A stretch of DNA of 64,000 bases from Hygrocybe punicea. Lineage: Eukaryota; Basidiomycota; Agaricomycetes; Agaricales; Hygrophoraceae. This document shows, piece by piece, positions 21,436-32,511 of this stretch. Numbering within the stretch: position 1 is the stretch's first letter; every line of letters starts with the position of its first letter. The translations under genes were made by a program, and so were the position numbers. Where the stretch lies: assembly GCA_963556145.1 (NCBI GenBank), contig OY744467.1:4278001-4342000 (forward strand), in the 5' to 3' direction. The notes beneath the pieces are model-generated. The model was given only the letters and a program-made list of their open reading frames with translations. It made no database searches and was not told the DNA's origin.

Positions 21436-22607
21436 ATGTCAAAGGCAAGGAAGGTTGGTACTGGAAGCTACTAAAGGTGCTATACAGACTTAAACAAGTG
21501 GGCCGGCAATGGAAACTCAAACTCGATGATGCGATGCAGAAACTTGGATTTGAGAAGAGCCTAGCAGACGACTGCCTGTACATGCTCAAGGAAAATGGGA
21601 AGGTAATAATGCTAGTCCTGGTCTACGTCGACGATATGGCAGCAGCTAGCAAGACAGTCACAAGCATAACGAAGTTCAAGGACAACCTGAGCAAGATATT
21701 CGACATTACCGACCTTGGTGAACTTCGACACATCCTCAGGATCCAAGTCAAGCACGATAGGAAGGCTCGGACAATTACCTTAAACCAGACCGCGTACATC
21801 CGGGAAGTCTTGGTGCGACATGGCATGCAAGACTGCACTCCAGTGTCCACCCCACTTGCCACCAAGGACAGGTTGTCCATCGCGCAATCCCCCAAATCCC
21901 CTGCTGAAAGGGCTGCCTACGACGAGTATGCAAATGGACTCAGCTACACCGAGTGTCTCGGCGGAATACTCTATGCAACACAGACCCAACCCGACATTCA
22001 ATTTGCAGTTGGAATCTGCGCACAATTCTCCTCCAACCCTGGAAAACCGCATTTAGAGGCCCTGAAGCGGGTCCTAAGATATCTCAAGGGGACGGTACAC
22101 TACGGCCTCACTCTAGGAGGCAAAAATGACGGTGTCGACCTCATCGGATGGTCCGACTCAGATTGGGCGCAAGACCCAGACTCAAGGCGTTCCGTTGGCG
22201 GATTCGTCTTTGACATTGCCGGGAGCTCTGTGTCCTGGTCTTCCAAGAAACAGCCAACGGTCACCCTATCCACAACCGAAGCTGAATACATGGCCGCGTT
22301 GAATGCAACCAAAGAAGCCATCTGGCTCCACTCGCTGTTGAAGGACATTGGATTTCCTCAAACTCATGCAACAACTATTCACGACAACAACAAAGGGTGT
22401 ATTGCACTATCTAGGAACCCAGTATCCCATTCCCGCGCCAAACACATAGATATCCATCACCATTTTATTCGAGAGCACGTTGCCAACTCTGAAGTCGATC
22501 TTCAGTTCTGCTTGACAAAAGACATGCTCGCCGACATCTTTACCAAGCAACTGCCATGCGAAACCTTCGAGAAGTTCCGGGATGCCCTCGGAGTGGGAGA
22601 ACGTTGA
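21436..22607 (+). pseudogene. Copia RT/RNase H (3' portion)
   Basis: Resumes the RT domain downstream of the inserted element, in frame from KGKEGWYWKL. It contains LYRLKQVGRQWK and the catalytic YVDDM (about 21625), then the RNase H segment with SWSSKKQPTVTLSTTEAEYM and a C-terminal ADIFTKQLP motif typical of Copia. It stops at TGA 22605-22607, where the 3' LTR begins. This part has no internal stop, but it cannot be expressed as a polyprotein because of the upstream insertion and lesions. Confidence 0.92.
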
Positions 22608-22941
22608 TATTTCATTGAGTGGGAGTGACGAAAGGGGCAATTCATATCATAGGCACATACCCCCTTACAATTCATTTCCAATATACCTCCTTTTCCATAT
22701 ATTAGTTGTATATTGCATCAGCTCCCGCTCCTTTATATTCTATTCACTAGTGTAGTTTGTGTTCATGCTCGTTTCCACCTTCGCGTGAACACCAGGTATG
22801 ATACCATTCTATTCTACATGTAGTACATTTGGTACTCACAATACACACGCTCGTTTCCACCTTCGCATGAACACCAGCTCGCGTTCTTCAACCCGTTGTC
22901 CCGCCAAGACCATTTCCACTCCGGCTCACTAACCTTCATCA
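22605..22941 (+). repeat. 3' LTR of the Copia element
   Basis: Runs from about TGATATTTCATT to CCTTCATCA. Its last part equals the 5' remnant at 15282-15421, except for an extra 82-bp block at 22796-22877 that begins GTATGA and ends ACCAG and repeats about 30 bp of neighbouring LTR. Confidence 0.85.
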
Positions 22942-23251
22942 AGTGCACTACCAAAACATTTGTAAGAATAATTACTAACACACAACGGCCTTGAAAGAAT
23001 TCACTCAGGTCTTATTATTGTGCATTGATGAGTTTGAAGTTGAACCTGCAACTGCCTTTCTTGTTCTCAGTCAACAACTAGCAGTTACCAACAGGTGTCA
23101 GATTTTGGGGAATACCATTTTTTCATCATTACATTGAGCCCTCAGCATGGTATATTCAATATACATTGGAATACTTTTTTGGATATTTTTAGGCTCCACC
23201 AAACAGACAATAAGTGAAGGGCTAGACAAATGTAAATTATTTTTTGGTGTT

Positions 23252-23324
23252 GTATTCAAGGAGATAGATTTTTGGTGACTTTTGAGCCAAAACTGGCACC
23301 AAAAATCTATCTCCTCCTTGAATA
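23252..23324. repeat. Short perfect-type hairpin
   Basis: Arms GTATTCAAGGAGATAG...TTTTTGGTG (23252-23277) and its near-exact complement (23297-23324) surround a roughly 20-base loop. It lies about 60 bp beyond the stop codon of the RNase H2B gene, so it could be a small foldback element or part of its 3' end. The rest of 22942-23383 shows nothing else. Confidence 0.6.
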
Positions 23325-23383
23325 CTGGTGGTTTCAGCAATTATATTGGTGTCACATGACATTTAATGGTTATAGCAAGGTAA

Positions 23384-24750
23384 CTAGGTCTTCTTAAAGA
23401 AACTGGACAATTTTGCCATTCCACTAGTATTGGCTTTCTTCAACTTTTCGACTCCTTGCGAGGCTTTGGTCTGTGCTTTCCGCTTTTGACCCTCCTTCAG
23501 CGTATCGCCGACGGCCTTCTTTTTACTGGCAGTTGTGTTTTCAGCGGCGAGTGATGCAGCATCATTTTCAATTTGATTCAAGTAATTATCGAGCGGTTTC
23601 AAACTGCGGGAAGGGCATATATGCTGCGACGGGCTGAAAACATAACAAAAGAAGTTACGAACTCATATGATGCCAGTAGCAAACTTCGGATGTCGGGAGG
23701 AAGGTACTGAGCGACGAGGTCACAAGCGGCTCGAATACGACCGACTAGTATGAATATTGAGCTGACTTGGCTCTCAAAAAATTACAGTAAACGCACGTTG
23801 CAGTAAATCTTCTTTACCGTCCTCGAGTAGTCCGTGTTTTGCCAGATTTCGTATCAGCGTCCTGGAGCATTCAAACACGTGTTGGGTAGCGACGCGAGTT
23901 ACTTTGAGGCGCAGATACTCCACCAGTTTTGGGGTGGAGAATCGATAGACAACGATCTCGGGCGTGATTTCTTCCTTAATGGTCAGATACGGCCACGAAA
24001 GTGAAAGAAAGTCTACCTCGGACATCGCAGACGCATTTCATAGCATCTTGGAAACAATGTAGAGATGCAAAGTGTGTTAGATGTCTCGCTGACATGACCG
24101 TCGAGGAATCTTTGGAAGCAACCAGAGACTGAGATGTTTTTGCCAGTTTTGCGACAGCCGCCTCAAGAATATCGTCAAGCTGACGAAAATTTCCCGGTGT
24201 ACCATCGTCCTGAGTAAGACAACCAGTGAGGAAGCGGAGGAACGAATGTATGAATGATATTACAGGTTGAACACTCTGGAGGATTGGAATGAGTAAGAAA
24301 GCAGGATCAATAGGCGTCATGATCAAGAGTTTTCCATCTAATAGTTTCATGAGGTGGCTGATCAAACCGTGATCATCGGTACTCACCAGCCACGACTTCA
24401 CGTTCTCCCATAAACCACGATCGCGCATGCGGAGGAACTACTGCTTGAACTTCGAGTATAGATGTCTTGCTTGATGAGGAAGACCCTGCTGCTGCGCGGG
24501 CGTATGGCAAGAACAACGAAGGCACTCCTGCGTGAGATTCCAAGGTATAAGTACTACCGGAAGTAGTATCTTATGCACGCGTACCGGTGCGGGGATGAGG
24601 GAGTGACATAAAGGGAAGCCCTCCCGAATGCAGCCGCAAAGATAGCGTGTCCAAGACATCTAGGAAATTCAAGAACGTTAGCCGCGAAAGACAACCACTC
24701 TTCCGTTGGGTCGAATTACCAACTGGCAGAATTCCAACATGTGTGGTCAT
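23384..24750 (-). CDS. RNH202: Ribonuclease H2 subunit B (Rnh202/RNASEH2B family)
   Basis: Non-catalytic subunit of RNase H2, which removes ribonucleotides from DNA and RNA:DNA hybrids in the nucleus. The start at 24750 gives MTTHVGILPV. Splicing seven or more short exons yields the family core in order: LSLRLHSGGLPFMSLPHPRT, SLFLPYARAA, the triple-barrel segment RSWFMGEREV, then GKLLIMTPIDPAFLLIPIL, which is the strongest signature. A helical domain follows (VVYRFSTPKLVEYLRLKV, LPPDIRSLLLASYDLKPLDN), then a basic tail ending GMAKLSSFFKKT, a PCNA-interacting (PIP) box. The stop is at 23384-23386. All joins preserve frame with standard GT-AG borders. It is divergent from wee1, about 420 bp between proposed starts. 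Confidence 0.88.
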
Positions 24751-25123
24751 GATGATACTCAAAAATTGGTCACAATCGTGACTGGACGCGTCCTTTGCCT
24801 CAAATCTCAGGAAATCCACCACAATTAATTTGGATATTACTCGTATTAGTAGTATATATGTGCGTTGAGCGTACTAGTACTGCAATAAATATCCATTGCA
24901 AGATCGAGTCAAATAAATTGGTTCCGAAATTGCACGTAAAAAAAAAAGAACGATCGACATCACGTGTCTTCGTTGAACGTTCCCACGCACTCCAACTAAG
25001 AGTCAATAGCCGATGACGGGTCGGTTCCCCTCCCAACGTTCAACAACATCGCCGCATCCTTGTTCGTCGTGTCCAACAACGAAAACTACTTCTGCCAACA
25101 ACGACCTACACCACGACAACGCC

Positions 25124-25130
25124 TATAAAT
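25124..25130 (+). promoter_or_regulatory. TATA box of wee1
   Basis: TATAAAT lies 48 bp before the ATG at 25172, the same spacing as the TATAAAA before formate dehydrogenase (41921 to 41968). This favours 25172 over the in-frame ATG at 25013, which lies upstream of the TATA. Confidence 0.45.
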
Positions 25131-25171
25131 ACCCTGCTCGACGCGCTACATCCTATCCTCATTCATTTGTA

Positions 25172-28100
25172 ATGCTTTCCTCTACCCCAAATTCAGAATA
25201 CAGGTCTTTTCGCGCTAGAACACGCGACGCCAGCATGTCTCCCTCGTGTCGCGCCATTCATAACAGCACTCCTCCAAGGCTTACTGCAGATCACACCAGT
25301 TCATGCAATTCTCCAATGCTCACGCCATCTCCTCTTCGCAGACGACCTCTTTTTGCAAGTAATTTCACTCCTGGTGCACTCGACAACGACGACATCTTTC
25401 TCCAGTCTCCGTTCAGATCACCACCCATGCTAAATTACTATCCCGCCACCAATAAGCCGTTGCCAATATCCCCTGAAGACTCTGAAGGAGCTATTTTTCT
25501 CGAGAATTCCTCCGCAGCTCCATTCTCGCCCATCTTCTTTCCGTCGTCTGAGTCGCAACCCCTTCGTACTCCTGTAAAGCAAATACATCGCATCCCTAGC
25601 CGTCCAGTGCTTTCTATCAAACATCTGAATGCACTCCCTCATCCTGCCACCAGTCCTGCTGCGTCTTCGGCGACTGTGAATCCGGTACGTGTTGGCGTAG
25701 GGACGAAACGAAAATCGACTCCTCTCACCAATAACTGTTCCACGCCTCTTCGTCAACGAGTTTTTACTCCCCTAAGCATATCTACCTCAAAGGATGCGGA
25801 CTCGAAGTTTGGGGGCGTGGCCTTTGACCGACTTGCCCCGCTTCCTGCTCCACGGTTCAGTTCGCGTACGCCACACTCAAAGGCAGAAACGGAGGTGCAC
25901 CTAAAGACTCAGACCAAGACAATGACCCGCTTAAAAATCACGGATCCAAATCATTCTGGTGATAGCTTTGGTGGAGACGACGATTCGGGTTGCGAAGTTG
26001 GGGAGGATGACAATGATGTCGGCGACGCGTTATTTCTGAGTGGTGGCAATACAAAGGTCAAGGCCACTGCAAGACAATTGCGTGAAACGCTTACCAGTAG
26101 GGGTACTGGAAAGGCAGACGAGGTCGCGGAAGCTATTTCACCCAGTGGGCATATAACGAAGAGACGAGCACGCTCGAGGCCGTTATCTATCGAATTGCTG
26201 GAGAGTGTCCGCCAATCTACTTCTCCGTCTCCTGTTCAAGTGAGTTGTGGCATTTTTTTCAGCGAATTGTTGCAGCATTGACATTCATGGGCTGTATTAT
26301 TAGAACGAGGTTGGTCCTAAAACGCACATCAGTCGAATTAGTAACGGCGTCGTCTTCCCTTGCGCTCCACGGGCACATTCCAGAAATCCTTCGCAATCGT
26401 CTTCGTCGTCGGAAACAGGATCACCTCTCCTTCGCAGTCGTGTCAACGCTGATGCCACCAGACTACCTCCAAGAGTTGTTCTCCCGAGTCGTGTTCCCCT
26501 CAACCGTCTTGAGAGCGCGGGGACACTTTTCTTCGGTCCAACCATTTCGTCCATTAGAGCAGCCACTCCTCTTCCGTCTACAGCAGCCAGCCTAAGTGTT
26601 CGCCCACGTAGGACACGCCTCAAGCTGCCTCAACGTCACAGCTACGCTGGACCAGGGTGTGAGAGCGCCTCTGCAGTGCGCTGGAAAATGATGCAACCCC
26701 GGTCAACATCTCCCTCCCCACGCTCGTCTCCTCTCTCCCTTCCTCAATGTGACACATCACTACGTGCAGACGATTCCGGCGACAGCGAAGACATGTTGTT
26801 TGGGGACAGTGCAGGTCCACAAAATTCGTCATTTGTGTTTAGCGTCACGGAAGGCACGCCTTCGCCGAGAAACAGGAAGAGTGCGGGGGAGACTGTGCTA
26901 CCCAAGAAGTTCAAGTTGCGGGATTCGGGAGTTGTGTTGAGCGATGACGAAGATATGGGTATGGGGAGTCCCAGTGGAGATTACTTGAGTGTGATGCCAA
27001 GAGCGTCAACGAGCGTAGGTTCCATCTATTCCGACGGCGATGAGGGGCTCGTTACCCCCGGTGCGGGCCCTGGGTCGGGGTCGGGGTGGCCTGAAGCGGC
27101 GGTGGTGGTTGGCTCGTTCTTCGACGAGATGGAGAATGGGGTTGGCCAGGGGGAAGGCGGCGTTGATGCGTTTATTCTCCGGACGCTTGCGGCTGGAGCC
27201 AAGGGCCCACAGGAGGGAATCAAAAAGGTACCGGGGACGCCTGTGAAGAAAGTGAAGACGAGTCATTTGGTGGGGGAACGGCCCTGGCAGAGCGCCATCG
27301 CGAATAAAGTAGGGTTCGGGTTCGATCTGGGGGAAAAGAAGGTTCCAAGGAAGAGTTTGCCTGCTGCGTTTCCTGCGTTGGGGAAGAAGAGTACAGTGGT
27401 TGGAATTGACTTGACTGCGACGGATTCGGAAGGGGAGGGGGAGGGGGAAGATATTAGTCCGAGCTGGAGGCGGCGTAAATATGGTGGGCTGGGGCTCGGG
27501 AGACCGTCCGCGACGGCTTCCAAAGAAAATGACGCGTCGGCCATGCCTCGCACGGGCTGGTTGATGCGGAGGAGTAGTAGCGGAGCCTTTTCGTTTGGAG
27601 GTGGCGAGTCTTTACTTGGGACGCCGACAAGACGCAAAGACCGAGGTGAGTTTGTATATTTTATTTTCTAGATGATCTACTGACTGCCACACAGAGTGGA
27701 GTTTACTACCACGGTTGCCGATACCATTTTCACCCTCCAAAAACAAGCTAAAACTATCCCCTGCGGGGTCCGCCTCGGGCTCATCGAGTGGTTTAGCGAC
27801 GACACCCAATTCGCCGACTTTGCGACATCGCCTGAATTCGGGCGGCCACAAGCCACGGGTAGAGGTACGGCAGTTTACCGGGCTGTCGACGCATGAGCAG
27901 CCGGGGCGATTCGAGCGGGAGTTTGTGCAGGTTGATGAGGTAGGAAGTGGGGAATTTGGTAAGGTGATCAAGGTACGGTTTAAGGGCGGTCACGAGGAAG
28001 AGGTGTTCGCTGTGAAGAAATCGAAGACGTTTGAAGGAGTAAGGCATCGGTGAGTGAATGAGCCAATTAGGTGTTTTCATTGCGATCGCGGAGAGCACTG

Positions 28101-29217
28101 TTGCAGGTTGCCATGGAGTCTGAGCGCTGATGCGATTGGGACAGATTACGGCTACGAGAAGAAGTTGTAATTCTCCAACACTTATCGGACGCGGTGGCTG
28201 CGAGTACAGGAGTTGCGCAGGGTCGGCACCCGAATGTGCTTGCGTACGTTGACAGCTGGGAGGAGGACAGACGGTTGTTCATCCGAACTGAACTATGTGA
28301 GTTGGGCAACTTTGGACGATTTCTATGGGAATACGGACGGGTCTTTCCACGACTTGATGAGGCGAGAGTATGGAAGATCATTGCAGATCTGAGCGATGTG
28401 GGTTTTTTTTGTTTGCAGTGTAACTTTTAACTGATTTTGAAATTGATGGTGATCCGTAGGGCCTCCGGTTTATTCATGAAGCGGGGGTGATTCACCTGGA
28501 CCTGAAACCTGCGAACATTTTCGTTACTGGCGAGGGTCGATTCAAGATTGGTGATTTTGGAATGGCGTCATTGTGGCCCCGACCAGCAAGTACGGAAAGT
28601 GGAGGACTCGGAGGAGGATGCTTTGAGCGCGAAGGAGACAAATTGTACTTGGCGCCGGAGGTTTTGCAAGGGCAGTATGGGAGAGCTGCTGATATCTTCA
28701 GGTCAGTCTTGGCCGACTTCTGATATCATGCCCCCCTTTTTTGACTTCTTTTCTTCCTTTTTTTTTTTTTGCAAATAATAGCTTTGGCATGACCATACTC
28801 GAGACCGCCACGAACATTGTTGTACCTGATCAGTAAGTCCAGACCGTGTCGCTAATTCGGGTCAGGCATGCTAAATGTGGGGGTGCTGCTAGGGGGGAGC
28901 CATGGCATCAGCTTCGGCAAGAGAACTTTGATGTTGTGGACCTGCAGGAGAGTCCTGAGCTGCTAGAGCTGATCAAGAGTATGATGCGGAGGAATCCTGC
29001 TGTGCGGGTTGATGTGTACGAGATCTTTGCGCATCCTGTGGTGTCGCGGGCACGAGCGTCGATGAAGACGACGTACGCTGAGTGTCGAGCGCAAGGGACT
29101 GCGGCGTTCTCCGCCTCGCCACTTGCTGGGGTCCCGGATGGGTTTTTGGAGGAAATATTGGGACGACGAAGACGACGACATGAGACGGACGAAGGAGCGA
29201 TGGACCTCGGCCTCTAA
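25172..29217 (+). CDS. wee1: Wee1-type mitotic inhibitor kinase
   Basis: Phosphorylates the inhibitory tyrosine of Cdc2/CDK1 and delays mitosis. Seven exons join in frame: 25172-26239, 26304-27645, 27695-28049, 28145-28397, 28460-28701, 28782-28832 and 28893-29217, about 1211 residues. The first roughly 870 residues are Ser/Pro-rich regulatory sequence. It includes [15 protein letters not shown] and [13 protein letters not shown], typical of fungal Wee1 N-termini. The kinase domain starts at GRFEREF. It has GSGEFGKV (Gly loop), VFAVKKSK (Lys), [12 protein letters not shown] (catalytic loop, HLD in place of HRD), GDFGMAS, and the Wee1-diagnostic [12 protein letters not shown]. The RNPAVRVD subdomain XI arginine is present. 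Another in-frame ATG at 25013 would add 53 residues. Confidence 0.92.
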
Positions 29218-30007
29218 GACCAAAACGGGAGAACCAAGTGATTTTGTTATCTTTGTGTGCTGTTTTTTTTTTTTGATCCTTGCCTCGTTTCTTGTTCAAT
29301 TTTTGCCATCCAAACATCAACTTCATCCCATCATTCATCCTTCCATCAGCACCGAAATTCACCATGACGACTCGTACATTCTGCGCATGATCCTTTCCTC
29401 GTCATCACATTGCATATACTACATTATTTTCGTATAGATATCTTGAACAGGGAACCATTGGAAGAGAGCCCCGGAAGCGGAGACATTTTTTGCTGTTTGA
29501 GTTTCTGAGTCTGCATTGAGCGTTCAGGGTTATTCCAATCGCGGACGAGTATCTGAGATCTCGGGAATGTTACCTAGGAGAGATGTCCCTGTGCCGAGAG
29601 TACGTACGTATGCGAACGGGCGAACGGATGTGAAAGAAAGTCTAAAGCGGGACCGGTGGTCAGCTTGACAGCGGAGGACGTAAGAGGGTGGGCTGCAACG
29701 GTGTACAGCAGCGGTACCGTTGGGGGCAGTTGAGATGCATATCATAGGCTGCTGCTAGCTACCGCCCCGTCGACGTCTAATAGCGTTTGACGTGTGCTCC
29801 CACAGCTTATTTACGCGACAACGCCGTGAGCCACTGGCAGCCAGATCCTGTCCACGTCCAGTGACTGTCCACCTTGTTTTTTTACCCCCAACTTGTCCGT
29901 TCTTTTCGCCTCTCCTTTCCGTCTTTGTCTTTTCCTCCTTCTTCCGTCTTTCTTTGCTCTGGCTCGCCCTTGCCCTTGCTCTTCACCCTTGAATTCACCC
30001 CGAAAAC
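29218..30007. other. Intergenic region between wee1 and the homeodomain gene
   Basis: About 790 bp without a supported gene. The last 130 bp before the homeodomain gene are strongly pyrimidine-rich (CT tracts), a common core-promoter feature in fungi. Confidence 0.5.
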
Positions 30008-30100
30008 ATGCTTTCAAGTTCTCCCCCCGTTAGGCAACTCCACTCTCTTTCATCTCACGCCCACTTCCTGTCCCCTCCCCACACCTTCCCTCTCACCCTC

Positions 30101-32511
30101 ATGTCCCCCGACCCCTCCCTTCCCCAAGACCCCTCCACCGTCGACTTCCGCACATTCTATCCCTACACACCCAACGAGGTAAAACATCGGAAACGGACTT
30201 CGCGTGCACAGCTCAAAGTACTCGAAGACCACTTTCGTCGCGACACAAAGCCCAATGCTTGTCTGCGCAAGGTCCTCGCAGATCAACTCGCCATGTCCGT
30301 TCGCGGTGTACAGGTTCGTTTTCACCTTCCACTAATCTTCCTCCATTCACCTTCCTCCTCAGGTTTGGTTCCAGAACAGGTTCGTCGCTTATCGCACCCT
30401 TTACCCCCGCTCATCTTCTTCTTTCCAGGCGGGCTAAAGAAAAGGCCTTGGCTGCAAAAGCCTTATCGGCACGCAAGCTCAAATCCTTACCCACTGTCGC
30501 CAGTTCTTCCCCGGCACCGGCAGCAGACGGGGAACAACAAGGTTCCCCTCTTTCCCCAGGAATGTTGGATCTCATCCCCGAGTCGCCCCCCCAGAGCATT
30601 CGCTCAACCAGCAACCCACCCGAGTTCGCTGACACGTCCTCAGAGTCTAGTCCAGTTGCAACCAACCCTCCTCAATTTGGCTCAGACTCTTGCCCCACTC
30701 CTTGGCAAAACTCCCCTTCACACGAAGACACCGTCTTCATCGTTCGCCCAGGTGACCCCGAGCCTGATTCCCACGTCATCAACTTGCGCCGGGGTTCGTT
30801 GCCAGTATACGCCCAGTCGTCGTCTCCCGACTACAACTTGAGCGACGATTTTGGTGCTATTGGGCGTCGTCGATCCGTCGACAACAGTCTCCTTCGTCTG
30901 GCCTCTCATCCTTACGCCCATCTCGCCAGGGCCAAGAATGGCGCCCTCTTTGGCAGCCCTTACTCCCCACCAACGCACACATCTCACACAGATCCGTCCT
31001 TCCACCACCATCTCGGGCGTGCACTGGCCTACAGTCCCCATTCCGTCCGTCCAAGGCTGCCACACAACCTCTCCGTTCCCCACTCCCTCTCCCACATCCA
31101 ACCCCAACACCGAGCGTCCTTGGACCCCTCGATGTATGATTTTGCCAACCCGGTGTCTTCATCTTCGCCCCTCACTCCTTTCCATGCTGTGAGAGCCACT
31201 CTACCTGGCAACCACTTGCACGTATTGTCTTCCCGCACCATCCCTTCGCCTTTGCCAGGCCCGTTACCCTCCCCTGACTTTTCCTTTGGCATCGCACCCT
31301 CACCTCCCCCACAAATCCCATCCCCCATCGATCCAGGGCGTGATTCCCCCGACCCAATCGCACACCTGAATGCCTACGCATTCCAGAGGCGGGCGGACGA
31401 TCCCGATACGGAGGATGACGCAACGTCTGGTTCATACGATGCGTACTCCAGGTTTGGCTCCATGGTTTCCTTGGCGGGGAGCGAGTCCAGCAATACGAGC
31501 GCATACTACTCGGATGTGGGCAGCTGCGTTGCCACTGACGCTGGCTACAACTCCTCAGACATTCGCCAGGGATCCTCGTCAGTTTTTTCCCCGAATCTAA
31601 TTGTGTATATAACAGGCACTGACCGTTATTGTCGTTACAGTCCCAGCGGCAGATTCTTGAATCTGATGTCTGGTCTCGACGTGAATGGGGGTCAATCCGG
31701 GCTCACCGACGCACACGCAAGCGTATCGGCCCATGGATCGTACTCACCGCGGGATACCCTCGTCTCTTCCACCACACCCGTTTCGGACGAGATGCTCATC
31801 AGGCGTGACAGCAGCGACGGCCAACCTACAAGCACCTATCCCTCGCCTTCGTCCACGGTGTCGCCAGGCCGAACGCCCGTTGTCGGGGAAACAAGGGCTT
31901 CGTGCTTTCCGATATCGCGCTCGAGCGAATTGGCGTTCGCTTTGCATGGTGGTCAGGATCCTCAGGCGCCGTCTAGAATGGTCGACTCACCCGTCGCTTT
32001 GGATCCCTCTGGTCCCCAACACCAGACCGTCCCGTTCTTTTACGTCTCGAATGATTCTGGCGCCATGTATGCGCCTGCGGAGTCAGGCATCGAAGGAGGC
32101 TCATCGATGAGCTTGCCCATGATGAATTTTGCGACGGACAAGTATTCTTTTGATGGGGATATACCGCCAATCTCGTCCACAGGACATTATCATACCACTA
32201 TCACGTCGTCGTCTTCATCATCTTCGTCGTCGTCGTCGTCACCATCGTCGTCATCGTATAACTTGTCCATCGTGGATGACGGGGGGCAATACAATGGGTC
32301 TTTCGCTACCTCCTCTTGCAACGAGAACCAGCAACGACGGGACTCCGCACTTCATGGGATCGAGTTCGCCAGGTCGCCGTCCGACTTGTACGCCACTTAT
32401 AGCCATAATAATAACAACCATGGGACCGTTGACCCTTCCTCCCTCGAAAACAGCCACGGCAACCACGGCAACCACGGCCTGCACACCGATTCTTACAACG
32501 CTTACACTTGA
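30101..32511 (+). CDS. Homeodomain transcription factor
   Basis: Predicted nuclear DNA-binding regulator. The homeodomain lies near residues 28-88: RKRTSRAQLKVLEDHFRRD, KPNACLRKVLADQLAMSVRG, then VQVWFQNRRAKEK, which is the recognition helix with the invariant W, F, N and R. The spacing is of the typical 60-residue class, not TALE. The recognition helix is split by two introns, leaving a 17-nt exon (30363-30379) between 30314-30362 and 30380-30428. A further in-frame 63-bp intron at 31578-31640 is likely (GTCAGT...TTACAG). The rest is long, disordered Ser/Pro/His sequence with a poly-Ser run near 32210. An upstream in-frame ATG at 30008 would add 31 residues. Similar factors control fruiting-body development in mushrooms; which paralogue this is cannot be told. 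Confidence 0.88.
32208..32258 (+). repeat. TCG/TCA triplet microsatellite coding poly-serine
   Basis: Run of TCG, TCA and TCT codons giving about 13 consecutive serines, a proline, then four more. In-frame coding repeat likely to vary in length. Confidence 0.8.

Larger units (their letters stand above)
15282..22941 (+). mobile_element. Ty1/Copia LTR retrotransposon, 5'-truncated and interrupted
   Basis: Copia order is gag (CCHC), protease, integrase, RT, RNase H, with integrase before RT, which defines Ty1/Copia. Only the last 140 bp of the 5' LTR remain (15282-15421), abutting the Gypsy 3' LTR. The 3' LTR (about 22605-22941) is complete. The RT gene is split by an LTR element at 18389-21435. 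The polyprotein has stops at about 15690 and 17029, both TGA, and frameshifts near 15540 and 17990, so the copy is dead. Confidence 0.94.
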
